From Dietzia psychralcaliphila (GTDB taxonomy: Bacteria; Actinomycetota; Actinomycetes; Mycobacteriales; Mycobacteriaceae), in contig NZ_CP015453.1 in assembly GCF_003096095.1 (NCBI RefSeq), forward strand, positions 3,814,248 to 3,878,247: a stretch of 64,000 nucleotides of DNA, written 5' to 3'. Below, in pieces: positions 7,913 through 15,824 of the stretch (position 1 is its first letter; each line of letters begins with the position of its first letter). The notes under the pieces were generated by a model that saw nothing but the letters and a program-made list of their open reading frames with translations, was not told the origin of the DNA and did not search any database. The translations under genes were made by a program, and so were the position numbers.

Positions 7913-10900
7913 CCTCCAACTTCGACTTTGTCCCCGCCGAGTGGGGCAGCGTCCGCGCCGACGCGATCCAGGCGGAGTCGAATGGTCGGACCGACCCCCG
8001 CGTGAGTGTGTTCTACGCCCGTCGCGTGCTGGAGCAGGTCGTCGTCCTGATCTTCGATCTCGAGCGGCTCCCGCTGCCATACAACTCCGACCTCAGTGGA
8101 CGGCTCGGCGATCCCGGGTTCATCGCCTCCGTGGGCCCGGAGATCGTCTCGAAAGCGACCATCATCCGCAAGGCCGGAAACCGCGCGGTCCACGACAAGA
8201 AGGAGATCCAGGAAACGTCCGCCCTCGAGATACTGCGGCAGCTCCACGACCTGCTCAAATGGGCCGCCTACAGCTATTCGTCCACGCCTGATGACGTGCC
8301 CACCTCGTCGTCGTACGATCCTTTGCTCATTCCGGCACCCGCCGCCACGGGCGGCCAACCCCCACTCACCGCGGCGGAACTCGCCCAGCTCAACAACGTC
8401 CTAGAGGCCAAGGACGCCGCGCTCGCGGCGGAGAAGGCCACCAGTTCCGCGCTGCAGGCGCAGATCGACGAGCTAATCGCCAAGGTCCAGCAGGCTCAGA
8501 AGACCAAGGACGCCCCCGAGCCGACCTTCGACGTGAGTGAGGCCGAGACCCGGCGCCAGTTCATCGACGCGGACCTGCGCGAGGCCGGGTGGGACCTGAC
8601 CGACGCGCGGGACCGCGAGTTCCCCGTCACCGGGATGCCCAACGACACCGGGCAGGGATTCGTCGACTACGTGCTCTGGGGAGAGGACGGCTTGCCCCTG
8701 GCACTGGTCGAGGCCAAGAGATCGCTCGCCGACGCCACGATCGGCCAGCAACAGGCCAAGCTCTACGCGGACTGTCTGGGAGCGAAGTTCGGCCGTCGCC
8801 CCGTCATCTTCTTCACCAACGGGTTCGAGCGCTGGCTCTGGGACGACGCGATGTACCCGGCGCGCCGCGTCAGCGGCTTTTTGACCCGGGGCGAGCTGGA
8901 GCTCACCGTGCAGCGCCGGCATTCACGAGCGCCGCTCGAGGCGACGCCCGTCGACAAGACCATCGTGGAGCGGCATTACCAGCAGCATGCAATCCGCTCG
9001 GTCGACGACGTCTTCACGCGAGGGCAGCGTGAGGCGCTCCTAGTCATGGCCACCGGATCCGGCAAGACCCGCGTCGCAATCGCATTGGTGGACCAGCTCA
9101 TGAAGGCCGGCTGGGTCAAGCGCGTGCTCTTCCTGGCCGACCGCGTGGCCCTGGTCAACCAGGCCGTGTCCGCGTTCAAGGCGCACCTACCGTCGGCCAC
9201 CACCGTCAACTTGGTCACGGAGAAGAATCAGGAGGGGCGCGTCTACGTCTCCACGTATCCCACGATGATGGGGCTGATCAACCAGACCGACGACGGCCGC
9301 CGCACCTTCGGCCCCGGGCACTTCGACCTCGTGGTTATAGACGAGGCCCACCGGTCGGTGTATCAGAAGTACGGGGCGATCTTCGAGTGGTTTGACTCAT
9401 TGCTCGTGGGCCTCACCGCCACGCCCAAGGACGAGGTCGACCGCAACACCTACAGCCTGTTCCACCTCGAGGACGGCGTCCCGACCGACGCGTACAGCCT
9501 CGACGACGCCGTGGCCGAGGGCTACCTGGTGCCGCCCGTGGGAGTGTCCGTGCCGACCCGGTTCCTGCGCGAGGGCATCCACTACGACCAGCTGTCGGAG
9601 GCCGAGAAAGACGAGTGGGACCTCCAGGACTGGGGTGACGACGAAGCGCCCACCGACATCGACCCCGAGGAACTCAACCGCTGGCTCTTCAACGCCGACA
9701 CCGTGGACAAGGTGCTGGCAACCCTCATGGAGAACGGCCACAAGGTGGCTGGTGGCGACCGACTGGGCAAGACGATCATCTTTGCCAAGAACTACGCCCA
9801 CGCCAAGTTCATCTGGGAGCGCTTCGACCTGGCCTACCCGGAATACAAGGGCGAGTTCGCCAAAATCATCACCTACAAGTCCGAGTATGCGCAGAGCCTC
9901 ATCGACGACTTCTCCGAGACGGACAAATTCCCGCATATCGCGATAAGTGTTGACATGCTCGACACGGGGATCGACGTCCCCGAGGTGGTCAACCTCGTGT
10001 TCTTCAAGATGGTCCGGTCGGCGTCCAAGTTCTGGCAGATGATCGGAAGGGGGACACGCCTGGCGCCGGATCTCTACGGACCCGGGGAGGACAAGAAGAA
10101 CTTCTATGTTTTCGATTTCTGCATGAACCTCGAATACTTCAACCAACCCGGTGCCGGCAGCGAGGGTTCGGTGCAGAAGTCTCTCGGTCAGCGACTGTTC
10201 GAGGCGCGGCTCGGACTAGTCTCCGCCCTGGACCAGTCTGCCCCGGGCCAGGGGGGCAGCCCGGTCGACCCCGAGCTCCGCGATGCCACCGCCCGGCACC
10301 TCCACGAGATCGTCGCCGGCATGAACCTCGACAACTTCTTGGTCCGGCCCAAGCGCGAGTGGGTCCTGAAGTACCAGGACTGGGCGCGTTGGGACCGCCT
10401 CACCCCCCAGCGCGCGGGAGAGGTCGCCGAGCACCTCGCGGGCGTGCCCTCGACCGTGAAGGACGACGACGAACAAGCCAAGCGGTTCGATCTACTGCTC
10501 CTCCGGACCCAGCTGGCGGTCCTCGAAGGCGATCACGTGACCGCCGAGAGGACGCGGGGGCAGATCCAGGAGATCGCCGGAAGTCTCCTGTCCCAGACCG
10601 CCATCCCGGCGGTCGCCGCGCAGCAGCAGCTCCTCGCTGAAGTCTCGGAGGACGAATGGTGGCAGGACGTGACGCTGTCCATGCTCGAGCTGGCGCGACT
10701 CCGGATCCGCGGGCTCGTGCGCTTCCTGGAGAAGTCGGCGCGCGCTGTCGTCTACACCAACTTCAAGGACGAGCTTGGCGAGGGATCAATAGTTGAGCTG
10801 CCCGGGATGGCAGTCGGCACCAACTGGGAGCGCTTCAAGGCCAAGTCCCGGGCGTACCTCCTTGAGCACGAGGACCATATCGCCCTACAGAAGTTGCGAC

Positions 10901-11307
10901 GAAACAAGCAGCTCACCGCGGCCGACCTGGCGTCGCTAGAAGAGATGCTGGCCAACTCCGGCGCGGGCGGCCCCGAGGACGTCGCTCGGGCTCGGGAGGA
11001 GGCCAACGGCCTGGGCCTCTTCGTCCGCTCCCTCGTGGGGCTCGACCGCCAAGCGGCCACAGAGGCGTTCTCTGAGTTTCTGTCCGACTCCACGCACTCC
11101 GCCACGGAAATCCGGTTCATCCAGCTCATCGTGGAGGAACTCACCGCGAACGGGGTGGTCCCCGCTGCCCGACTCTACGAATCACCGTTCACCGACCACT
11201 CACCTACCGGGCCGGACGTGCTGTTTCCCGGGGCCGCCGGCGACCGCATCTTCGTGATCCTCGACGAAGTGCGGGGCCGAGCGCTGCCTGACATGGGAGT
11301 CGCATAG
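7909..11307 (+). CDS. hsdR: Type I restriction endonuclease subunit HsdR
   Basis: This 1132-residue motor and nuclease subunit cleaves DNA lacking the host methylation after ATP-driven translocation. In order: a DUF4145-type N-terminal domain (about residues 10-125), a coiled coil (about 155-195), an HSDR_N nuclease domain with Asp in FVDYVLWGED and the ExK motif VEAKRS (about 250-272), and two helicase lobes. Walker A is ATGSGKT at about 381-387, DEAH at about 477-480, and a later motif reads IGRGTR. A helical EcoEI-type C-terminal domain follows. All catalytic motifs look intact. It is coupled to the toxin gene by a 4-base overlap and ends the defence island. Confidence 0.95.
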   Translation: MTSNFDFVPAEWGSVRADAIQAESNGRTDPRVSVFYARRVLEQVVVLIFDLERLPLPYNSDLSGRLGDPGFIASVGPEIVSKATIIRKAGNRAVHDKKEIQETSALEILRQLHDLLKWAAYSYSSTPDDVPTSSSYDPLLIPAPAATGGQPPLTAAELAQLNNVLEAKDAALAAEKATSSALQAQIDELIAKVQQAQKTKDAPEPTFDVSEAETRRQFIDADLREAGWDLTDARDREFPVTGMPNDTGQGFVDYVLWGEDGLPLALVEAKRSLADATIGQQQAKLYADCLGAKFGRRPVIFFTNGFERWLWDDAMYPARRVSGFLTRGELELTVQRRHSRAPLEATPVDKTIVERHYQQHAIRSVDDVFTRGQREALLVMATGSGKTRVAIALVDQLMKAGWVKRVLFLADRVALVNQAVSAFKAHLPSATTVNLVTEKNQEGRVYVSTYPTMMGLINQTDDGRRTFGPGHFDLVVIDEAHRSVYQKYGAIFEWFDSLLVGLTATPKDEVDRNTYSLFHLEDGVPTDAYSLDDAVAEGYLVPPVGVSVPTRFLREGIHYDQLSEAEKDEWDLQDWGDDEAPTDIDPEELNRWLFNADTVDKVLATLMENGHKVAGGDRLGKTIIFAKNYAHAKFIWERFDLAYPEYKGEFAKIITYKSEYAQSLIDDFSETDKFPHIAISVDMLDTGIDVPEVVNLVFFKMVRSASKFWQMIGRGTRLAPDLYGPGEDKKNFYVFDFCMNLEYFNQPGAGSEGSVQKSLGQRLFEARLGLVSALDQSAPGQGGSPVDPELRDATARHLHEIVAGMNLDNFLVRPKREWVLKYQDWARWDRLTPQRAGEVAEHLAGVPSTVKDDDEQAKRFDLLLLRTQLAVLEGDHVTAERTRGQIQEIAGSLLSQTAIPAVAAQQQLLAEVSEDEWWQDVTLSMLELARLRIRGLVRFLEKSARAVVYTNFKDELGEGSIVELPGMAVGTNWERFKAKSRAYLLEHEDHIALQKLRRNKQLTAADLASLEEMLANSGAGGPEDVARAREEANGLGLFVRSLVGLDRQAATEAFSEFLSDSTHSATEIRFIQLIVEELTANGVVPAARLYESPFTDHSPTGPDVLFPGAAGDRIFVILDEVRGRALPDMGVA

Positions 11308-11345
11308 CGGCCGGTATCAATGCTCTTCCGGTTTATCCTCCGCTC

Positions 11346-12566
11346 ATGCGCTTTCCCGCCACCTGCTCCCGCCGTCCGCTGGCCTCGGCGGTCGCCGCCC
11401 TCGTCGTCGTCGTAACGGGGGTCGTCTCCTCCGCAATCCTCGTACCGGCCACGGCGTCAGCCCAGCCCGCGCCACGGTGGTCCGGACTGGACACCCGCCA
11501 CTGGGACCGGCCGGTCCCGGCGCCAGGCGTTCCGGCGACCTCCGTTCCACTGGATCCCTCACTCTCACTGCCGGAGGCCGGGCGGGCGGTGCGCTCGGCA
11601 TACGGGACGATCGATCAACACGGGCGCTCCGCGATCGCCACCTCGGCTGTGTTCCTGCCGCACGGCACTCCCCCGCCGGGCGGGTGGCCCGTGGTGGCCT
11701 GGGCGCACGGGACCACCGGGCTGGGAGACGACTGCGCGCCGTCGACTCAGCCGCGCTCCGAACGGGACAGCGAGTACCTGGGCCACTGGCTGCGCCAGGG
11801 GTATGCCGTGGTGGCGGCGGACTACGTTGGCCTCGGCACGCCGGGCCTGCTCAGCTACCTGAACGGGCAGGTCGCCGCACGCGGGATCATCGACGCTGTC
11901 AGTGCCGCACGGGCCGACGGGCTCCCGCTCTCCCCGACATGGGCGTTGGTGGGCCAGTCGCAGGGCGCGGGGGCTGCTCTGGTCACCGCCACGCGGGCAA
12001 CCGAACTGGGCGCCCCCGCGGGGCTGGACTACCGCGGAGTCGTGGCCACCGGTGCCCCCGCCAACCTCGAGCACCTCTTCCAGTGGGGCGGACCGGGCTT
12101 CCCGCCGGTGTCGCTCCCCACCGGCCTCAACCTCTACGCCTTCTACATCCTCGCGGGACTCCGAGACCAGCACCCCGAGTTCGAGCTAGACCGGTTCCTC
12201 ACCGCGCGAGGCCGCGAGATGGTCGATACCGCCGAACACCTCTGCTACGACGACATGCGCGAGGCGGTGGGCGACTTCCAGATCTCCCAGGCGCTGACCA
12301 GGCCGGTCAAGGACATCCCGGACGTCTACGGTCACCTGGCCCGATACATGGGCACCCCGGCAGCCGGTTACGACCGACCCGTCTTCCTGGGGCAGGGCCT
12401 GCTCGACCTGGACGTGCCCGCTCCCTCCGCTCTCTCGCTCGCCGCGCAGATGACCCTGAACAAGCAACCGCTCGAACTGCACGTCTATCCGGACAGGGAC
12501 CACAGCGGAACGGTCTACGCGGCGACGCCGGACGCCACGGCGTTCCTGGACCGGGTGATGGGCTGA
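11346..12566 (+). CDS. Secreted lipase, LIP (secretory lipase) family
   Basis: This 406-residue alpha/beta hydrolase is exported by a Sec signal peptide: Arg-rich N terminus, hydrophobic core at about 13-33, likely cleavage after TASA near residue 39. The oxyanion-side motif AHGTTGLGDDCAPS and the nucleophile elbow GQSQGAG (Ser about 204) identify the PF03583 lipase family. An Asp (VFLGQGLLDLD) and a His in DRDHSG near the C terminus complete the triad. It would hydrolyse esters or triglycerides outside the membrane. TATCCT at 11334-11339 followed by six bases and the ATG suggests a leaderless transcript. A second member of the family is encoded about 4 kb downstream. Confidence 0.88.
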   Translation: MRFPATCSRRPLASAVAALVVVVTGVVSSAILVPATASAQPAPRWSGLDTRHWDRPVPAPGVPATSVPLDPSLSLPEAGRAVRSAYGTIDQHGRSAIATSAVFLPHGTPPPGGWPVVAWAHGTTGLGDDCAPSTQPRSERDSEYLGHWLRQGYAVVAADYVGLGTPGLLSYLNGQVAARGIIDAVSAARADGLPLSPTWALVGQSQGAGAALVTATRATELGAPAGLDYRGVVATGAPANLEHLFQWGGPGFPPVSLPTGLNLYAFYILAGLRDQHPEFELDRFLTARGREMVDTAEHLCYDDMREAVGDFQISQALTRPVKDIPDVYGHLARYMGTPAAGYDRPVFLGQGLLDLDVPAPSALSLAAQMTLNKQPLELHVYPDRDHSGTVYAATPDATAFLDRVMG

Positions 12567-12677
12567 GAGGAACACCCACAGTTGGACACACCGTCAACAT
12601 TCGGGGGGACATCGCACGCGGCAGCAGCCGGTCGAAGCCATATCAACGATGTGACGGAACCCACAATCGTTACCGAC

Positions 12678-12749
12678 TTGTCACCTGAGATTTTTCCCGT
12701 ATCGTTCTCGCCATCGCCGCGCGGGGATGTTCTGGGACTCCCCGCGCGG
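12678..12749 (+). other. Promoter-like pair followed by a perfect 11-bp hairpin
   Basis: TTGTCA (12678-12683), a 16-base spacer and TATCGT (12700-12705) resemble a promoter. The predicted start, near 12712, is immediately followed by a perfect stem CCGCGCGGGGA / TCCCCGCGCGG (12717-12727 with 12739-12749, 11-base loop). The sequence after it (CTGACTTAATTT) is unusually AT-rich for this genome. It may be a lipase terminator, a small RNA or a leader element. The downstream hydrolase appears to have its own operator and -10, so I cannot decide. Confidence 0.35.
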
Positions 12750-12796
12750 CTGACTTAATTTCGCGGCCGGCCGCATTTCCGCCGACGTCGCAAGAT

Positions 12797-12812
12797 CTAG
12801 AACGTGTTCTAG
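12797..12812. promoter_or_regulatory. KstR-type operator overlapping the -10 of the hydrolase gene
   Basis: CTAGAACGTGTTCTAG is a 16-bp inverted repeat with 7-bp arms. Its core TAGAACGTGTTCTA (12798-12811) matches the published KstR consensus TNNAACNNGTTNNA for the TetR-family regulator of cholesterol catabolism in mycobacteria and rhodococci. It overlaps a -10 hexamer, TAGTAT (12810-12815), 14 bases before the ATG, so a bound repressor would block RNA polymerase. The sequence match is direct; the identity of the regulator is inferred. Confidence 0.65.
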
Positions 12813-12825
12813 TATCGTGGCTCCC

Positions 12826-13695
12826 ATGAGCGCCCTCGACTTCGAGTCCACCAGCAAGACCATCACCGCCGGCCGCTTCGAGCTGCATTTCCACGAGGCG
12901 GGAGAGCAGAGCGTCACCGAGCCGGAGAACGCGGTCCCCGTCCTCTTCCTGCACGGCTCCGGCCCCGGCGTCACCGCGTGGTCCAACTTCTCCGGCAACT
13001 TCCCCGTCTTCGCCGAGCAGTTCCACACCATCCTGTTGGATATGCCGGGCTTCGGCAAGAGCTCCGACCTCGAGTGGGAGAAGGCCTACCCGCTGATCGC
13101 CGCCGAGGCGATCGACGCGTTCTGCGAGGCCAAGGGCATCGAGAAGGTCGACATCATCGGCAACTCGATGGGCGGCAACGTCGCCTGCGAGACCGCCCTG
13201 GCCTACCCGGGCCGCGTCCGCAAGATGGCGCTCATGGGACCCGGCGGCCTGGCGGCCCCGCTGTTCACCCCCGAGCCGAGCGAGGGCTCGCGGCGCCTGT
13301 TCGATTTCCTCGCCAAGCCCTCCGACGAGTCCATGGCCGCCTGGGTCGACACGATGGTGGGCAACAAGAAGGTCGTCTCCGACGAGCTGATCCGCGCGCG
13401 GACCGAGGCCGCCACCGCGCCGGGCGCCGTCGAGCGGATGTACGCCATCTTCGGCTCCATCCTCAAGCCCGAGAACGCCTACACGCCGCTCTACGCCCGG
13501 GCCTCCCAGATCCGCCAGGAGACGCTGCTGATCTGGGGTCGCGACGACCGCATGCTCCCCTACGAGCAGGCGCACTTCGCGTTCCGGCAGCTCCCCCGTG
13601 CCGAACTGCACGCCTTCTCGCGCTGTGGCCACTGGGCGATGATCGAACAGAAGGACAAGTTCGAGCGCCTGGTGATCGACTTCCTGCTCAACTGA
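12826..13695 (+). CDS. Meta-cleavage product C-C hydrolase, HsaD-like
   Basis: This 289-residue alpha/beta hydrolase belongs to the group that cleaves C-C bonds in meta-ring-fission products (BphD, MhpC, HsaD). The oxyanion motif is LHGSGPGVTAWSNF (about 43-56), the nucleophile Ser114 sits in GNSMGG, the Asp in LIWGRDDR (about 240-241), and the His in RCGHW (H269). MGPGGL, PSEGSRRL and CGHW closely recall HsaD, which splits the steroid A/B-ring fission product. The KstR-type operator upstream supports a sterol role. No other hsa genes are nearby, so an aromatic substrate is an alternative. The ATG at 12826 is preferred; a GTG at 12817 is also in frame but lies within the promoter. Confidence 0.82.
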   Translation: MSALDFESTSKTITAGRFELHFHEAGEQSVTEPENAVPVLFLHGSGPGVTAWSNFSGNFPVFAEQFHTILLDMPGFGKSSDLEWEKAYPLIAAEAIDAFCEAKGIEKVDIIGNSMGGNVACETALAYPGRVRKMALMGPGGLAAPLFTPEPSEGSRRLFDFLAKPSDESMAAWVDTMVGNKKVVSDELIRARTEAATAPGAVERMYAIFGSILKPENAYTPLYARASQIRQETLLIWGRDDRMLPYEQAHFAFRQLPRAELHAFSRCGHWAMIEQKDKFERLVIDFLLN

Positions 13696-13723
13696 GGCGA
13701 GTGGGCTCCGCTAGCCTCGGCCC

Positions 13724-14671
13724 ATGAGCGAGACGCCCCAGCCCCACCAGGACAAGCCCGACCGGGTCACGCCAGACCACCCCGAGCCCGACCAGCACGG
13801 GTCCGACCAGCACGGGTCTGAGGCGCCCGGGTCCGTGGCGCCCGCGTCCGTGGACCCGCGCACCGGCGAGGACCTGTCCTGGAAGAGCACCCCGGTCGCG
13901 ATAGTGCTGCTCGACCGCCCCGCACCCGGTCACCGCGAGGTCAGCGAACTGCTCGCCGAGATCTTCGAGGGCTCCTACGAGGTCGACCCGGGCACGGACG
14001 ACGACCCCGCGACCGGCGTGTACATCGAGGACGCCACGGTCGTCGTCACCCCGCTCGACGGGCCCGTGGCCGACGGTGAGGCGTCCCGATACACCGAGAA
14101 CCTGGCCATCTGGAACGGCGGGGAAGGCGTCGTAGACACGCATCGGTCTCAGATCGTCGTGGCCGCCTTCCGGCTCGGCCCGGTGGGGGACGACGGCGAG
14201 CCGGGCGAACCCGAGTACCTGGACCCCCGGCTCGACACGCTCCGGTGCGAACTCGCGGTGACCACGGTGACCGCCGCGTTGACCGCCCTGCCCGGTGCGA
14301 TCGCCGTGAGCGTCGGCGGCGCAGCGACCACCCTGCCGGCCGGCCCCTACCGCGATCTCGTCACCGGTAACCCGCTCCCGGTACCGGCGCTCGTGGGGGT
14401 CCGGGCGGGCATGCAGTCCGAGACCACCTCGTGCGTCTACACCAGTGGGCTCGGGCGCTTCGGACGCCTGGACCTGGAGCGGCTCGATGTCGCCGGGCCG
14501 CCTGGCGCCGCCTTCGGGCAGATGTGCGACCTCGTCGCGTACTCGCTGGGTTCGGGCACCGTGTTTCAGCCCGGTCAGGCCCTCGAGGTGGGTGGGCCGC
14601 AACCGCTGCTCACCAGCGTCGAGACGTCCCCGTTCACCGGCCAGCAGGTCCTACGCCTCACGCCCGGCTGA
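13724..14671 (+). CDS. DUF4261-like hypothetical protein
   Basis: This is a 315-residue acidic protein. The first 50 residues are disordered, rich in Pro, Asp, Gln and His, and contain the duplicated phrase DQHGS. The remainder has an alpha/beta pattern with AALTALPGAIAVSVGGAATTLP in the middle and a C-terminal region (CVYTSGLGRFGRLDLE, later MCDLVAYSLGSGTVFQPGQ) that recalls DUF4261, a family without known biochemistry. No signal peptide or membrane segment is seen. The gene lies 28 bases after the hydrolase and may be read through from it. The DUF4261 assignment is from memory of motif style and needs a profile search. Confidence 0.6.
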   Translation: MSETPQPHQDKPDRVTPDHPEPDQHGSDQHGSEAPGSVAPASVDPRTGEDLSWKSTPVAIVLLDRPAPGHREVSELLAEIFEGSYEVDPGTDDDPATGVYIEDATVVVTPLDGPVADGEASRYTENLAIWNGGEGVVDTHRSQIVVAAFRLGPVGDDGEPGEPEYLDPRLDTLRCELAVTTVTAALTALPGAIAVSVGGAATTLPAGPYRDLVTGNPLPVPALVGVRAGMQSETTSCVYTSGLGRFGRLDLERLDVAGPPGAAFGQMCDLVAYSLGSGTVFQPGQALEVGGPQPLLTSVETSPFTGQQVLRLTPG

Positions 14672-14683
14672 GCCCGACCCCCG

Positions 14684-15406
14684 TCACGGTCGCCGGCGGG
14701 TGGTCCGCTCCACCACCAGCCGCGTGGTGGCGGCCAGCTGGAACGGCCGGACGACGGGCTCGATCCGGCTGGTCAGCCGTTCCTTCTTGAGCTTGGCGAT
14801 CACGCTGCGCACCAGTTCGGGCAGGGGTGTGCCCGAATGGTCGACCAGTGGGTAGACACGGACCTCCGGGGCCACCCGCGCCATCTCGACGATCGCGTCG
14901 ACGTGGTCTTCCGGGCTCATCCGGTCCGCGTAGGTGAACAGCAGGTGGGAGCACAGGACCAGGTCCGCCGAGTCGGAGGCCAGCGGCAGATCCGGCAGGG
15001 CCCCGGCGACGTAGCGACCGGGGGCGGCGTCGAGATCGGCGAGCATCAGCTCGGCCGCGGTCCGGCGGACTGATTCGTGACCGACCACTCCGCCCCGGAC
15101 GTCCCAGTCGTAGTCGAGATCTCGAGCATGCGAGTGGGCGATCGACCTGTCCAGGTCCGCGAGCACACGGGTGCGCAGGTCGTAGCCGCCGAGCGCGTAC
15201 TGCGGGTCCACCGCGATCGCGTCTCCGCCGTTGGCGCAGATCTCCGCGACGGCGCTCGCCGCCCCACCCGGGCAGTCGACGATCCGGCCGCCGAGATCCG
15301 CGTCATCAAGGTCGAACATGTCGGTGTACTCGCCCAGCGAGCGAGCGCTCACCAGGACGTCCGACTCCGTCAGCGGGAGGTGGATGGTGCGGGGACTTGC
15401 GGTCAC
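14684..15406 (-). CDS. SAM-dependent methyltransferase-like protein
   Basis: This 240-residue protein has a Rossmann-like methyltransferase layout. GRIVDCPGGAASAVAEI corresponds to the SAM-binding loop, with Cys-Pro in place of the usual Gly-x-Gly start. AVDPQYAL supplies the acidic residue, and SADLVLCSHLLF is the motif IV-like strand. The C-terminal part is basic. The family is seen in actinobacteria but I cannot name a substrate. The start is taken as GTG at 15406 because AGGAG lies about ten bases upstream on the minus strand; the frame stays open for another 116 codons, but that part has poor coding character. It converges on the DUF4261-like gene with 12 bases between stops. Confidence 0.7.
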   Translation of the reverse strand: MTASPRTIHLPLTESDVLVSARSLGEYTDMFDLDDADLGGRIVDCPGGAASAVAEICANGGDAIAVDPQYALGGYDLRTRVLADLDRSIAHSHARDLDYDWDVRGGVVGHESVRRTAAELMLADLDAAPGRYVAGALPDLPLASDSADLVLCSHLLFTYADRMSPEDHVDAIVEMARVAPEVRVYPLVDHSGTPLPELVRSVIAKLKKERLTSRIEPVVRPFQLAATTRLVVERTTRRRP

Positions 15407-15824
15407 CTGGACGTTCTCCTCGATCAGGGTGGGCTCGGTCTGTCTGAGCCGCAGGGGTCTTCGATGCCGACCCGTGGTCCGGTGTGGACCGTCCTTCCGA
15501 CGAATGATCGGCCCACCCATTCCCGATGGGCCCGTGCCATGCGTACTACGCCAGAGCGGCGTGGGCGGCGCGGATCCACTCGGGGTCGCGTCGCCAACAC
15601 ATGAGCACGTCGTTCTGCACGGCGCCACCGTAACAGCGCCCTCCGACACCGGCCACCGATTCACTCCCCGTGAATCGAACCCGCAGTTCCTGTGTGCTGA
15701 GTGACCCAGATCCTGACCACCAAGTGACCTGGACCACCCACAGAACGGACACACGTTATAGTTTTGTCAAGCACGGTAAGCAGGCAGAGTCGTTCCCGCA
15801 GCATCGAAAACCACTGGAGAACAC
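15407..15824. other. 418-bp noncoding gap with inverted repeat between divergent genes
   Basis: This gap separates the methyltransferase from the divergent lipase. It holds a perfect 8-bp inverted repeat with 5-base loop, CGATTCAC / GTGAATCG (15657-15664 with 15670-15677). A possible 24-codon minus-strand ORF lies at 15546-15620. TTGACA on the minus strand (15765-15770) overlaps an AT-rich patch that could carry promoters for both directions. A TTCGA in the inverted repeat looks superficially like a tRNA T-loop, but no tRNA can be folded. Confidence 0.5.
15546..15620 (-). CDS. Possible 24-residue leader peptide
   Basis: A GTG-initiated ORF of 24 codons lies about 140 bases upstream of the methyltransferase, on the same strand. 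Its peptide begins MQNDVLMCWRRDPEW and ends HAALA, which reads more like protein than random sequence and contains two Trp, one Cys and two Arg. It could be a translated leader that senses ribosome progress, or a fragment of a decayed gene. There is no clear ribosome binding site. It is recorded as a candidate only. Confidence 0.2.
   Translation of the reverse strand: MQNDVLMCWRRDPEWIRAAHAALA

Noticed and set aside
12670..13632. 320-residue open frame antisense to the HsaD-like hydrolase
   Set aside because: Mirror of a strong gene with catalytic motifs; composition is Gly/Arg/Val-biased as expected of a high-GC shadow frame.
15657..15680. tRNA-like T-loop TTCGA near 15677
   Set aside because: The stem arms form a simple inverted repeat; no anticodon arm, acceptor stem or CCA can be placed around it.
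14684..15754. 356-residue version of the methyltransferase
   Set aside because: The N-terminal 116 codons cross the leader with its inverted repeat and look noncoding; AGGAG fits the GTG at 15406.
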